Source: Martelella radicis (GTDB lineage Bacteria; Pseudomonadota; Alphaproteobacteria; Rhizobiales; Rhizobiaceae). Taken from it: 54,583 bases of DNA. The notes beneath the pieces are model-generated. The model was not told the origin of the DNA and searched no databases. It was given only the letters and a program-made list of their open reading frames with translations. The translations under genes were made by a program, and so were the position numbers. Position 1 is the first letter of the stretch. The number at the start of each line of letters is the position of its first letter. The DNA lies in contig NZ_JACIDZ010000021.1 in NCBI RefSeq assembly GCF_014196625.1, positions 1-54,583 of the forward strand, read 5' to 3'. Positions 17,430 through 27,137 of the stretch are shown here, in pieces.

Positions 17430-18548
17430 TCAGTCGCCGAAGACCGCCCGCCAGACATCGAAGGGGAATGCGCCTTCGCAACCCTCCGGCGCCGTATTGG
17501 TCATGGCGACGGCGACCGTGCCGGTTTCCGGATCAAAGCACCAGCGATTGCCATAGACCCCGCCCCAGGAAACCGTGCCATTCGGCAGGGGTGAATTGTC
17601 GAGCGCGGCATCTTCGGTGACGGCCCCTATGAAGCCGAATTTCACGCCCGGACGCACATTGAGATCGCCGATCTGGTTGCGGATCGCGGCTGCCGCCATC
17701 TCCGGCTTCAGCACGCCGTCGCCGTTCTTGCGAACCATTTCGAGAAGCCGGATCACATCGCCGGCGGTTCCCGCCATGCCGCCGCCGCCGCCCTGGAAGG
17801 CGCGGGCGTTGAAGATGCGCTCGGGCGAAAACGTGAAGACCCGGTCGGGTCCAAAGGCCACGCGTTCCGGCTCGCCCATGGGCAGGGGAACGGGGTCGGC
17901 GTTGAAATAGGACACGGCGATGCGATCGCGATCCGTCACATGGAAGGTTGTGTCGCGAATGCCAAGCGGCGAGAGGATATAGCGGTCGAGCGCCTCTTCC
18001 ACGGAACACCCCTCCACTTCGGAAAGCACGGCGCCGAGAATGTCGATCGCGATCGAATATTCCCAGGCCGTTCCCGGCTTGTAGGCCAGCGGAACGGTGT
18101 TGTGGCGGGAGAAATTGTCCTCGAGTGTCAGCTCGGTATTTTCGATACCGACCGTGATGGAATCATGAACCGAGAGAATGCCGGCGCCTGGGCGATAGGT
18201 AAGCCCGGCTGTATGCGTCAGAAGCTGACGGATGGTGATCTCTGCATGCCTGCCGTCCGGTCCCGGCGGATGAAACCAGGGCAGAAGGTCGCTGACATGA
18301 TCATCCAGCGAGAACTTCCCGGCATCGATCATCGCCAGCGCGGCGGCGGCGACAAAGGGTTTGGTGACGGAGGCGTAGCGGAAGATCGTGTCGAGAGAAA
18401 CCGGTTTCCCCGCCTCCCGGTTGGCAAAGCCTGCGGCGCGTTCATAGACCGGCTCGCCGTTCCGCCAGACCATAACCACGGTTCCGACGATGCGCGCTTC
18501 GTCGATCGCGCGGTCAATGGCCGCGTCAACGCGTTGCGAAAGTTCCAT
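17430..18548 (-). CDS. Serine hydrolase of the class C beta-lactamase/esterase family
   Basis: This 372-residue protein has the beta-lactamase family fold. The nucleophile motif S-x-x-K is seen as SVTK in FRYASVTKPFVAA. The second motif, normally Y-x-N, reads YSI in WEYSIAIDILG, so the Asn is replaced, as in many esterase-type members. No signal peptide is evident, so a cytoplasmic esterase or peptidase is more likely than a periplasmic antibiotic-hydrolysing enzyme. GGAGGG lies six bases before the ATG. The gene sits between hemA and an SDR on the same strand. The substrate is not known. Confidence 0.88.
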   Translation of the reverse strand: MELSQRVDAAIDRAIDEARIVGTVVMVWRNGEPVYERAAGFANREAGKPVSLDTIFRYASVTKPFVAAAALAMIDAGKFSLDDHVSDLLPWFHPPGPDGRHAEITIRQLLTHTAGLTYRPGAGILSVHDSITVGIENTELTLEDNFSRHNTVPLAYKPGTAWEYSIAIDILGAVLSEVEGCSVEEALDRYILSPLGIRDTTFHVTDRDRIAVSYFNADPVPLPMGEPERVAFGPDRVFTFSPERIFNARAFQGGGGGMAGTAGDVIRLLEMVRKNGDGVLKPEMAAAAIRNQIGDLNVRPGVKFGFIGAVTEDAALDNSPLPNGTVSWGGVYGNRWCFDPETGTVAVAMTNTAPEGCEGAFPFDVWRAVFGD

Positions 18549-18634
18549 GAGAAGCCCTCCGGACCAGAAACAGCATTGCCTGTTTGATCCGGAAAGCCGA
18601 GGCCCAAGTCAAGTGAATTCCCGATAAAGGGCGA

Positions 18635-19849
18635 TTACGCGACGGCGCGCGCCAGCGCGCATTGCGACCAGAGCGAATGCAGCGCCGCCACCAGATGGTC
18701 CATATCCTCATCGGTATGAAGCGGCGTCGGGGTGAAGCGCAGGCGCTCGGTCTTGCGCGGCACGGTCGGGTAGTTGATCGGCTGCACATAGATGCCGAAA
18801 TCATCGAGAAGGATGTCGGAAATCCATTTGCACTTCGAGGCATCGCCAACCATCACCGGAACGATATGGCTTTCATTGTGCATATGCGGAATACCCTGCG
18901 CATCGAGCTTGCGGCGCAAGGTCGCGACCCGCTCGCGGTGGCGCTCGCGCTCGATCTGGCTGACTTTCAGGTGGCGGATCGAGGCAACCGCGCCGGCGGC
19001 CAGCGACGGCGGCAGCGCGGTTGTGAAGATGAAGCCGGAGGCGAAGGAGCGGACGAAATCGACGACGGCCTGCGAGCCGGCGATATAGCCGCCCATGACG
19101 CCAAAGGCCTTGCCGAGCGTGCCTTCGATGATCGTCAGACGGTCCATCAGGCCCTCGCGCTCGGCAACGCCGCCGCCGCGCGGACCGTACATGCCGACGG
19201 CATGAACCTCGTCGAGATAGGTCATCGCCCCGTATTTGTCGGCGAGATCGCAAATCTCCTTGATCGGCGCGATGTCGCCGTCCATCGAATAGACCGATTC
19301 GAAGGCGATCAGCTTCGGCGCATCGGGATCGGCCGCCTTGAGCTTCGCTTCGAGATCATTGAGGTCATTGTGCTTGAAGATGACGCGGGCGCTCTTGCCG
19401 TGTCGGATGCCCTCGATCATCGAGGCGTGGTTGAGCGCATCGGAAAAGATGATCAGGCCGGGGATCTTCTGACCGAGCGTGCCGAGCGTCGCCCAGTTGG
19501 AGACATAGCCCGACGTGAAGATCAGAGCGGCTTCCTTGCCATGCAGGTCGGCGAGTTCTTCCTCAAGCTTGACGTGATAGTAATTGGTGCCGGAAATATT
19601 GCGGGTGCCGCCGGCCCCTGCCCCGCAAGCCTCGATCGCCTCCTGCATGGCGGCGATCACGGTGGGACACTGCCCCATGCCGAGATAGTCGTTCGAGCAC
19701 CAGACCGTGACAGGCGAAGCCGTTCCGTCCTTGAAACGCGATGCACGGGGGAATTCACCGCGATGCCGTTTCAGTTCGGCGAAGACGCGGTAACGACCCT
19801 CTTCATGCAGTCCCGCAAGTTCGCTTTTGAAAAATGCTTCGAAATCCAT
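18635..19849 (-). CDS. hemA: 5-aminolevulinate synthase
   Basis: This 404-residue PLP enzyme condenses glycine with succinyl-CoA to 5-aminolevulinate, the first step of haem synthesis by the C4 pathway used in Alphaproteobacteria. The glycine-rich part [22 protein letters not shown] near residue 50, the [15 protein letters not shown] segment and the cofactor Lys in [14 protein letters not shown] are all present. Length matches other alphaproteobacterial HemA (about 405). Upstream lies an FNR/FixK-type box with a well-spaced -10 element, suggesting induction at low oxygen, as known for hemA in Rhodobacter and Bradyrhizobium. A second inverted repeat lies nearer the start codon. Confidence 0.98.
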   Translation of the reverse strand: MDFEAFFKSELAGLHEEGRYRVFAELKRHRGEFPRASRFKDGTASPVTVWCSNDYLGMGQCPTVIAAMQEAIEACGAGAGGTRNISGTNYYHVKLEEELADLHGKEAALIFTSGYVSNWATLGTLGQKIPGLIIFSDALNHASMIEGIRHGKSARVIFKHNDLNDLEAKLKAADPDAPKLIAFESVYSMDGDIAPIKEICDLADKYGAMTYLDEVHAVGMYGPRGGGVAEREGLMDRLTIIEGTLGKAFGVMGGYIAGSQAVVDFVRSFASGFIFTTALPPSLAAGAVASIRHLKVSQIERERHRERVATLRRKLDAQGIPHMHNESHIVPVMVGDASKCKWISDILLDDFGIYVQPINYPTVPRKTERLRFTPTPLHTDEDMDHLVAALHSLWSQCALARAVA

Positions 19850-19894
19850 CGCTCAAGTGCTCCACCGCCAGGCCATTTTGTTTTCCGCTAGGAT

Positions 19895-19918
19895 TTGACG
19901 AAGTTTGCGCAACGTCAA
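19895..19918. promoter_or_regulatory. Inverted repeat in the hemA leader
   Basis: TTGACG (19895-19900) and CGTCAA (19913-19918) are separated by 12 bases that include the palindrome TTGCGCAA. The repeat is 46-69 bases upstream of the hemA start codon. It could be a second operator or a leader structure. I do not recognise the binding protein. Confidence 0.35.
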
Positions 19919-19983
19919 GCCGCAAAGCCCCAGATTTAACATGGGTGCGGCAATAGGCCCTTCGTTTGAATTATTCCAAACTG

Positions 19984-20026
19984 CTTCTACACGCAACCGC
20001 CGAGGACAATTCTTGATCAAGGTCAA
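19984..20026 (-). promoter_or_regulatory. FNR/FixK box and -10 element of the hemA promoter
   Basis: TTGAT-CAAG-GTCAA (20013-20026) matches the FNR/FixK consensus TTGAT-N4-ATCAA with one mismatch. On the minus strand a TAGAAG hexamer (19989-19984) lies at the distance expected of a class II activated promoter: the box centre would be near -41.5. The interval 19850-20282 otherwise holds only the leader repeat and nothing that looks like a gene. Confidence 0.6.
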
Positions 20027-20282
20027 GTGATCCGCTTAAAAAGGAAATTCTGAAATTGCCGTGCGGAAGCGGGAACAAATGCCTGACCCGACACATTATT
20101 TTGCTACCTCGGGCATATCCGGCCGGCGACGCAGGGCGCTTTTTTGCTTCCCGCATCAGCGCTATTCGGATATGTATTTTCAGAAGCGGCCGGATAAACG
20201 GCCGCGACAAGGAGAGCGGCGGCAGGCACGGGACCCCGGGGAGCGTCCGGTCGTAGCGCGACCAATCGGTGATGAGGGAATC

Positions 20283-20555
20283 ATGAAAAAAGTATTCGCA
20301 GGACTTATGATCAGTGTCTTCTCGCTTGCGGCCACGGCCTGCACGCCCACGCAGGAAGGCGCGGCCATCGGCGCCGGCAGCGGCGCTCTGATCGGCACGG
20401 CCATTGACGGCGGCGGCCTCGGCGGCGCCCTTCTCGGCGGCGCAATCGGCGCTGGTGCTGGCGCGCTTGTCGGCCGCGCGGTCGAAAACCAGCCGGGCAA
20501 GTGCTACTACCGCGACCGTTATGGCCGCGAATATGTCGACGACTGCCCGCGCTAA
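20283..20555 (+). CDS. Glycine-zipper lipoprotein
   Basis: This 90-residue protein has a short signal peptide ending in the lipobox LAATAC, so Cys20 is the expected lipidated residue. The middle (residues about 26-62) is a glycine-zipper membrane segment with repeated GxxxG patterns such as GAAIGAGSGALIG and GGALLGGAIGAGAGALVG. The C-terminus is a short charged region with Cys residues (CYYRDRYGREYVDDC). It belongs broadly to the OsmB/17-kDa-antigen-like group of small envelope proteins. The frame is open back to 20061, but GAGGGAATC before the ATG at 20283 and the signal peptide fix this start. A strong hairpin follows the stop codon. Confidence 0.88.
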   Translation: MKKVFAGLMISVFSLAATACTPTQEGAAIGAGSGALIGTAIDGGGLGGALLGGAIGAGAGALVGRAVENQPGKCYYRDRYGREYVDDCPR

Positions 20556-20569
20556 GAACGCCTGAGCGG

Positions 20570-20598
20570 GACCGTCGCCGAGCCGGGCGACGGTCTTT
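20570..20598 (+). terminator. Probable rho-independent terminator after the lipoprotein gene
   Basis: Perfect 10-base arms GACCGTCGCC and GGCGACGGTC enclose a 6-base loop. TTTCC follows. The hairpin begins 15 bases after the stop codon. The T-run is short, but stem strength and position support termination. Confidence 0.7.
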
Positions 20599-20798
20599 CC
20601 TCCGGTACGGCCGTGCCGCAGGAGGATGGCAACGCAGCACAATCTGATAGCCTGGCCCGACAATCGCGCGCATCCGAAAGGTTCGGTTAACGCTGTTGCC
20701 GGGTTTTGGATTTTGGCGGAATGCCCGGTCCGCTTCCGTGCTAATATACTGTCGCGCCAATTCAATCTGCGGATCAGCGGCATCGTTTAGAGTACATC

Positions 20799-22727
20799 AT
20801 GGTAACCCGTTCCAACCGGCGAAAATCCAGAAACCGTGCCTCCTTGAGGGCTGGACTCTTACTGTCCGCAGCGCTTTTCACGGTGTATTCGTCAGGTATC
20901 GACGAGGCCCGCGCCTTTTCCCTGTTCGGCGTCCATCTCTGGGGCGAACAGGAGGAGGAGATCGAGAACGTCCAGGATCCGGTGCGCTACAACGTAACCT
21001 TCTCCGTAACCGGCGGCGATGACGGCCTGGATCGTTTCCTGCGCAATCGCTCCCAACTCGTCAGCGACGAGAAGCAGCCGGTCGACGGCGACCTCGGCCT
21101 TCTTGTCAAGGCACGCGACGATCTGCAGATCCTCGTCGGCTCCCTGTTCGAGCGGGCCTATTACGGCGGGCTGGTGAACATCAGCATCGAAGGCCAGAAT
21201 ATCGAGGACATTGTCGGCCTGCCGAATTTCGATCGCGTGAACCCCGTGCCCGTCACGGTCAGCATCGAGGCCGGGCCGCGCTTCACTTTCGCAAACATCG
21301 ATATCGAGGATGCGCCGCCGGCCTTCAATGCCGCTGAGTTCGGCCTTGTCACCGGAACGCCGGCCTATTCGACGTCCATTCTTTCGGCGGCCCAGGACAT
21401 CGTTGCGAAGCTCAAGGATGACGGGCATCCCTTCGCCAAGATCACCAGGCGCGAAGTCATCGCCAACCACGAGAACGCGACGATCAACGTGATGATCGAC
21501 GCCGATGCGGGACCAAAGGCCGATCTCGGGCCGATCGCGATCAAGGGCGCCGATGCGGTGGACCCGGATTTCATCCGCACCTATTCGCGGCTGAAGGCCG
21601 GACAGGCCTATTCGCCGGAAGAGCTTACCGATGCGGCAAACCGTCTTCGCACGCTGAAGACTTTCGATTCCGTGGTGGTCAATACCGGCGATTCGCTTGA
21701 TGAAAACGGCCAGTTGCCGACGACGATCACCGTCAAGGATGGCAAGTTCCGCTATTTCGGCTTCGGCGCAACGGTTTCCTCGATCGACGGTCTCGGTCTT
21801 GAGGGCTATTGGGGCCACCGAAACCTGTTCGGCAAGGCGGAAGGGCTGAGACTGGAAGCTGGCGTCTCGCGCATCGGCGTTACCGACAATCTCGACTCGC
21901 TCGATTATGCAGGCGGCATCACATTCACCAAGCCGGGCCTGTTTCATCCCTCCGGCATGTTTACCGCGAGCCTTGTCGCGGGTACCGAAAACCCCGACCC
22001 CTACAATGCCAAGACGGTGGCGGGCTCCGCTACCTACAGCTATGAGCAGAACGAATTCAACACGATCACGCTCGGCGCGACCACCGAATACTCCCATATC
22101 GAGGATGCTTTCGGCACCGAAGACTACCTGACCTTCTCGCTGCCCGTCGGCTTCGACCGCGACACCCGCAACGACGCGCTCAACCCGACCGAGGGGATCT
22201 ACCTCGTCACCACCGCCGAACCGGCCTATGACTTCCTCAACGGTACGATCTATTCTTCCTTCGATGCCGTCGGCTCGACCTATTTTTCCGCCGGAGAGGA
22301 TGACCGCTTCACGCTCGCCGCCCGCCTCGGCGCGGGCACGATCGTCGGCGGCGACAGCCTGGAAGACATCCCCGCCAACCAGCGCTTTTATTCCGGCGGC
22401 GGCGGCAGCGTGCGCGGCTATGCCTACAAATCGATCTCGCCACGCAACGCCAATGGCGAGGAAACCGGCGGGCGTTCCTATGTCGAGGCAACGCTCGAGG
22501 CGCGCATCGGCATAACCGAGAACATCCAGGTTGTGCCCTTCATCGACGCCGCCGATGTGTCTGCCGACAATTTCCCCGATTTCAGCGATATCCGCGCCGG
22601 CGCCGGCATCGGCGTGCGCTACCTGACCGGCTTCGGTCCGATCCGCCTCGATGTGGCCCTGCCGCTCGACCGTTATCCGGGCGGCGACAAATTCGGCATC
22701 TACGCGGGGATCGGCCAGAGCTTCTGA
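20799..22727 (+). CDS. tamA: Outer-membrane BamA/TamA-family protein (TamA)
   Basis: This 642-residue Omp85-family protein forms the outer-membrane half of the translocation and assembly module, which helps insert outer-membrane proteins and links to TamB in lipid transport. An N-terminal signal (residues about 20-48) is followed by POTRA-type repeats (about 65-330). A C-terminal 16-strand barrel (about 340-642) has the family RGY motif in FYSGGGGSVRGYAYKS and the closing strand FGPIRLDVALPLDR. tamB begins 101 bases downstream, so pairing fixes the identity as TamA rather than BamA. No strong ribosome site is seen before 20799; an internal start would shorten only the basic leader (MVTRSNRRKSR). 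Confidence 0.93.
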   Translation: MVTRSNRRKSRNRASLRAGLLLSAALFTVYSSGIDEARAFSLFGVHLWGEQEEEIENVQDPVRYNVTFSVTGGDDGLDRFLRNRSQLVSDEKQPVDGDLGLLVKARDDLQILVGSLFERAYYGGLVNISIEGQNIEDIVGLPNFDRVNPVPVTVSIEAGPRFTFANIDIEDAPPAFNAAEFGLVTGTPAYSTSILSAAQDIVAKLKDDGHPFAKITRREVIANHENATINVMIDADAGPKADLGPIAIKGADAVDPDFIRTYSRLKAGQAYSPEELTDAANRLRTLKTFDSVVVNTGDSLDENGQLPTTITVKDGKFRYFGFGATVSSIDGLGLEGYWGHRNLFGKAEGLRLEAGVSRIGVTDNLDSLDYAGGITFTKPGLFHPSGMFTASLVAGTENPDPYNAKTVAGSATYSYEQNEFNTITLGATTEYSHIEDAFGTEDYLTFSLPVGFDRDTRNDALNPTEGIYLVTTAEPAYDFLNGTIYSSFDAVGSTYFSAGEDDRFTLAARLGAGTIVGGDSLEDIPANQRFYSGGGGSVRGYAYKSISPRNANGEETGGRSYVEATLEARIGITENIQVVPFIDAADVSADNFPDFSDIRAGAGIGVRYLTGFGPIRLDVALPLDRYPGGDKFGIYAGIGQSF

Positions 22728-22740
22728 GCCGCCGGTTCTT

Positions 22741-22767
22741 CCGGCCGCACAAAAAAGTGCGGGCCGG
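22741..22767. other. Hairpin between tamA and tamB
   Basis: CCGGCCGCAC and GTGCGGGCCGG pair with a single bulged base around a loop of six A residues. It lies 14 bases after the tamA stop. There is no T-run on the plus strand, so attenuation or transcript stabilisation within the tamA-tamB operon is more likely than termination. Confidence 0.4.
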
Positions 22768-22828
22768 CAACCCTTATCGGCGCTGTATTCCCCCTCTTCC
22801 ATCGCGTATAGACTGCCCCAGATTATGA

Positions 22829-25800
22829 ATGGGCATGAATCAGGGATTGCTCCAGACGATGAGACTATTGACGGCAACGCTTCGAATTCTGACAAAGCTG
22901 GTCGCAGGCCTCCTGGCCGGCGTGATCTTGATCGCGCTCGCCGCAGTCCTCCTGGTGGGCTTCACCGGTTTCGGCGCCAATTTCGCCGTACAGCAGGTGA
23001 CCAAGCGGATCGCCTCGCCCGATTTCGCCGTGCATGTCGGCGAGGTCAGCGCGCCGCTGACCGGCCATTTCACCGTCGAATCCGTTTCGGTTTCGGATAT
23101 CAACGGACCCTATGCGACGGTCGAGGATGTCGTGCTCGACTGGTCGCCGGTCGCCCTTTTCAGCGGTCGTTTCAAGGCCGAAAGCCTCTCCGCGCAGTCG
23201 GTGACGCTTGAGCGCCTGCCGGCAGCCTCGGAGGCCGCGCCGCAGGAAAAGACCGGCGGCGGCGGCTTTTCGCTGCCGATCGGCATCGAGATCGACCGGT
23301 TCGACTTTCCCCAGATCGATATCGCCGCCCCCGTGCTTGGCGAGGACTATCCGCTATCCGCGGCGGGCAGCGTCACTGCGCTTTCCGACACGATCGCCGC
23401 GTCTCTGGACGCGAAGCACCGGGCCCGACCGGAAACCTATGTGAAGGCCGACCTCGAATATGCGCCCGCCGACAACCGCCTTGATCTGGAGGCGGAAGTG
23501 AACGAACCCCAGGGCGGCATCGTCGCAACGCTGATGCAATTGCCCGGCGCGCCGGCGCTCAACATCGCGGTTGATGGCGATGGGCCACTTTCCGACTGGA
23601 AGGGCAAGGTGACGGCAGAGCTTTCCGGTTCCGCGCTTGGCGAGATCGATATCCGTCACCAGCTCGATGATGCCGGCGAGCGGACGGTCACGGTCAGCGG
23701 CAGCGGCCAGTTCGCGCCGCTCACGCCCGATGCCTTTGCGAGCCTTGTCGAGGGGACGACGCGGCTCGACGTCGCGGTAACGCTTTCGCCGTCCGGCCGC
23801 ATCGCCATCTCGAAGGGCAATGTCACCACCGGCAGTTTCGCGCTTGCCGCCTCCGGGGCCTATGACCCCCAAGGAAATAACGACCTCAAGGCGACGCTGA
23901 ACGGCACGGACGGGCCGGTGCCCTTCTCCTGGCCGCTCGGCGAGGACGCGCTTGCGCTTGAGATCGAAAATGCGTCGCTCGCTTTGACGGGCGCTGCCGA
24001 CAAGGCCGACCTCCAGGCATCCGTGACGCTCGACCGGCTTTCGATGCCGCAGTTGAGCGCCAGCGGCATTGCCGCCGTCGCCAGCGGAACGGGGCTTGAT
24101 CTGAAGGGGCGAAACGGCGCGCTCGATACGTCGCTCACCATCGAGGACATTTCCTTTGACAGTGACAATCTGAACCAGCTCGTTCAGGCGCCCATTTCGC
24201 TTTCCGCGCCGGTCTCGCTTTCCGGCTCGACGATCGAAATCACCTCTGCCGAGCTCGAAAGCGGCACGATCGGCGGCACGGCCTCGATTTCCTATGATCT
24301 GGATGGCCGTCAGGCCTCGGGCGATGCGCGCCTGTTTGTTCTCGCCGATGCCCTGCCCGCTCCCGCGTCGGACATGATCAGCGGCATGACCCGGATCGAA
24401 ACCGGCTTTTCGGCGGATCTTGCGACCGCCGACTATACGCTTTCAGACCTCAAGATCGAAAACAGCCTCGTCAGCGCGACGGGCAACGTCGCCCTTTCCG
24501 GCGATACGATCGACGCCACGCTGAAGGCGACACTCTCCGAGCTTGGTACGCTTGCCCCGCAGGTGGGCGGCGCGGCGGAGATTACCGCTTCGGCCAGCGG
24601 TCCCCTTTCCGCACCGGATGTCGAGGCGACGGCGAGCGCCGATAACCTGGTCCTGTCCGGCGAGACGCTGAAGGGTTTCTCGCTTTCGCTCAAGGGCAAG
24701 GCCGATCCGGCCTCCCCCTCCGGCACAGTTTCGGCAAAGGGCACCTATGCCAATGCACCGCTTTCGCTTGCTGCGGACGTGACTTCATCTGCCGGAGGAA
24801 TCGAAATCTCCGGGATCGACGGCGCGGTCGGCGGCAACACGCTTTCCGGCGACCTGACGCTGAATGACAGCTTCCTGCCGGCCGGCGGCATCAATTTCGA
24901 TTTCCCCGACCTGAAGCTTCTCGCCGGGCTGGCCGGCCAGGAGGCTTCGGGCGACATTTCCGGCCGGATCGCGCTCGACAATGCGGAAAACAAGCTGGGT
25001 CTGTCGCTGAATGCCTCCGGCGACCAGCTTTCCGCCGCGACGGTCACGGCGCGCAATATCGCGGCTGACATGACCGTCTCCGACCTTGCCGAATTGAAGG
25101 CGAACGGCAAGATCACTGTCGGATCCGTCACGGCAAGCGGACAGAATGTCAGCGACATCGCCCTTTCGGCCCGCAATGAGGGGACGACGACATCCTTCGA
25201 CCTCTCCGCCCGCTATGACGGCCAACCGGTTAGCGCCGAAGCGAAAGTGACCCGCGCCGACGCGATGGAGATCGAGCTTACGAAACTCGAAGGCTCGCCG
25301 ATGTCGCTTGCCCTCAGCCTTGCCAAGCCGGCCAGGATCACGATCGCAGACGGTGCGGCCGAAATCGACAGTCTCAGCATCGGCATCGGCGGCGGCACGG
25401 TCAGCGCCAGCGGCAGCGTCGGCGACCGCCTGAACCTCGAGGTCGATGTCGCAGGCGTCAATGCTTCGATCGCCAATTCCTTCGTGCCGAGCCTCGGCGC
25501 CCAGGGCACGATCTCCGGAACAGTGACTGCCAGCGGAGCGCTTTCCAGCCCGACCGCCGATTACAGCCTGTCCTGGAACAACGCCAACGTCGCCCAGAAT
25601 GCCGCCATTGGCGGCCAGCAATTCAGTATTTCAACGAGCGGTCGCTACGTGGGCAACAGCGTCACAACGGACACGACGCTCACCAATGCGCAGGGACTTT
25701 CGGCCAGGGCCACGGGATCGGTCGGGCTCTCGGGCAGCATGCCGCTCGATATCGCCGTAAACGGCCGCCTGCCGCTCGCGCTCGTCTCCGTGATCGCAGC

Positions 25801-27028
25801 CAATGCCGGCTATGCGGTCTCGGGCAATGCCGATGTCGACATGACCATCGGCGGCAACGTGCAATCGCCGTCCTATTCGGGCGGGATCGACGTCAACATC
25901 GACAGCGTGACCGATCTCAGGCGCAATCTGGCGATCAACAATATCCGCGGCCGCGTCTCGGCCTCCGGCAACAGGCTGGTTGTCGAGGACATCGCCGGCA
26001 GGCTTGCGGCCGGCGGCACGGTTACCATCAGCGGCAGCATTGCCCTTTCCGGCGATTTCCAGGCCTCTTTGAGGCTTTCGGCGGACAATGCCGTCATCAA
26101 TGACGGGCGCCTTCTGACTACGACGGCCAATGGCGCGCTTTCGCTGGAGGGACCTCTTCTCGGCCAGCCGACCTTGTCGGGCCGGATTGATCTGGCGCGA
26201 ACCGCCATCGTCATTCCCGACCGGCTGCCGGCCTCGATCGCCGACATCAATATCGTGCATGAGAATGCCTCTGCCGCAGTTCTCAGGCAGGCGAAGGAAC
26301 TCTCTCCGCAGCAGGCGACCGACTCGCGCTCGGCCTTCAATCTCGACATCACCGTTTCGGCGCCCAATGCCATCTTCGTCAGGGGACGCGGCATCGACGC
26401 CGAACTCGGCGGTACGATCCGTGTTGCCGGCACGACCGCGAACCCGATCATCACCGGCGGATTCGACCTTATTCGGGGTCGCCTGTCGATCCTGAACCGG
26501 CGCTTCGATTTCGACCGCGGTCGGATCACCTTCGGCGGCGCGTTGGTCCCGCTCATCGACCTGCAGGCGCAGACGACGGCAGGCTCGACGGCGATCACCA
26601 TATCGCTCTCCGGCGTCGCGAACGACCCCCAGGTCAGCCTCAGCTCCACGCCTGCCTTGCCCGATGACGAGATTCTGGCCCAGCTTCTGTTCAACCAGTC
26701 CTCCTCGAACCTGTCGGCACTGCAGATCGCCCAGCTTGCCGATGCGGTGATCCAGCTTACAGGCGGCACCGACCAGTCGCTGTTCGGTTCGATCCGCGAT
26801 GTTCTCGGCATCGACAATCTCGACGTGACAACGGATTCGGCCGGCAATACGGCCGTCAGCGTCGGCAAGTATCTCAACAGCAACACCTATGTCGAAGTCG
26901 AGCAAAGCCGCGACACGGGAACAAAAGCGAGCGTCAATATCGACATCGGCCGCAATTTCATCGTCAAGGGATCCGCCGGATCGCGCGGCGAGGCGAGCGG
27001 CGGCATTTTTTACGAGAAAGAATACTAG
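22829..27028 (+). CDS. tamB: Translocation and assembly module protein TamB
   Basis: This 1399-residue AsmA-like protein is anchored in the inner membrane by one N-terminal segment (residues about 18-45) and spans the periplasm to reach TamA. The body is a very long repetitive beta-rich region with motifs such as ALSGDTIDATLKATL and repeated LSGS/ASG turns, consistent with a lipid-carrying beta-taco groove. The C-terminal DUF490 domain (about 1050-1399) is clear from FVRGRGIDAELGGTIRVAGT, RGRLSILNRRFDFDRGRITFGG and the final FYEKEY. It is somewhat longer than E. coli TamB (1259). The start is uncertain: ATGs at 22829, 22835 and 22859 are all in frame and none has a good ribosome site. Confidence 0.94.
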   Translation: MGMNQGLLQTMRLLTATLRILTKLVAGLLAGVILIALAAVLLVGFTGFGANFAVQQVTKRIASPDFAVHVGEVSAPLTGHFTVESVSVSDINGPYATVEDVVLDWSPVALFSGRFKAESLSAQSVTLERLPAASEAAPQEKTGGGGFSLPIGIEIDRFDFPQIDIAAPVLGEDYPLSAAGSVTALSDTIAASLDAKHRARPETYVKADLEYAPADNRLDLEAEVNEPQGGIVATLMQLPGAPALNIAVDGDGPLSDWKGKVTAELSGSALGEIDIRHQLDDAGERTVTVSGSGQFAPLTPDAFASLVEGTTRLDVAVTLSPSGRIAISKGNVTTGSFALAASGAYDPQGNNDLKATLNGTDGPVPFSWPLGEDALALEIENASLALTGAADKADLQASVTLDRLSMPQLSASGIAAVASGTGLDLKGRNGALDTSLTIEDISFDSDNLNQLVQAPISLSAPVSLSGSTIEITSAELESGTIGGTASISYDLDGRQASGDARLFVLADALPAPASDMISGMTRIETGFSADLATADYTLSDLKIENSLVSATGNVALSGDTIDATLKATLSELGTLAPQVGGAAEITASASGPLSAPDVEATASADNLVLSGETLKGFSLSLKGKADPASPSGTVSAKGTYANAPLSLAADVTSSAGGIEISGIDGAVGGNTLSGDLTLNDSFLPAGGINFDFPDLKLLAGLAGQEASGDISGRIALDNAENKLGLSLNASGDQLSAATVTARNIAADMTVSDLAELKANGKITVGSVTASGQNVSDIALSARNEGTTTSFDLSARYDGQPVSAEAKVTRADAMEIELTKLEGSPMSLALSLAKPARITIADGAAEIDSLSIGIGGGTVSASGSVGDRLNLEVDVAGVNASIANSFVPSLGAQGTISGTVTASGALSSPTADYSLSWNNANVAQNAAIGGQQFSISTSGRYVGNSVTTDTTLTNAQGLSARATGSVGLSGSMPLDIAVNGRLPLALVSVIAANAGYAVSGNADVDMTIGGNVQSPSYSGGIDVNIDSVTDLRRNLAINNIRGRVSASGNRLVVEDIAGRLAAGGTVTISGSIALSGDFQASLRLSADNAVINDGRLLTTTANGALSLEGPLLGQPTLSGRIDLARTAIVIPDRLPASIADINIVHENASAAVLRQAKELSPQQATDSRSAFNLDITVSAPNAIFVRGRGIDAELGGTIRVAGTTANPIITGGFDLIRGRLSILNRRFDFDRGRITFGGALVPLIDLQAQTTAGSTAITISLSGVANDPQVSLSSTPALPDDEILAQLLFNQSSSNLSALQIAQLADAVIQLTGGTDQSLFGSIRDVLGIDNLDVTTDSAGNTAVSVGKYLNSNTYVEVEQSRDTGTKASVNIDIGRNFIVKGSAGSRGEASGGIFYEKEY

Positions 27029-27137
27029 GAAGGGACCGGTCGAAGCAGTTGAAATAGTGGCGAGATCATGGCAATCGAAATAGGTGGCGGGCGCATCCCG
27101 ATCTTCTCTGTGCTGGCCCATAAGAGGAGTTTTCCGC

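Noticed and set aside
20061-20282. An upstream extension of the lipoprotein gene
   Set aside because: It would bury the signal peptide 74 residues inside the protein; the ATG at 20283 has a good ribosome site and lipobox spacing.
20892-22895. A 667-residue open frame antisense to tamA
   Set aside because: No domain, no start signal, and tamA on the plus strand has complete Omp85 features.
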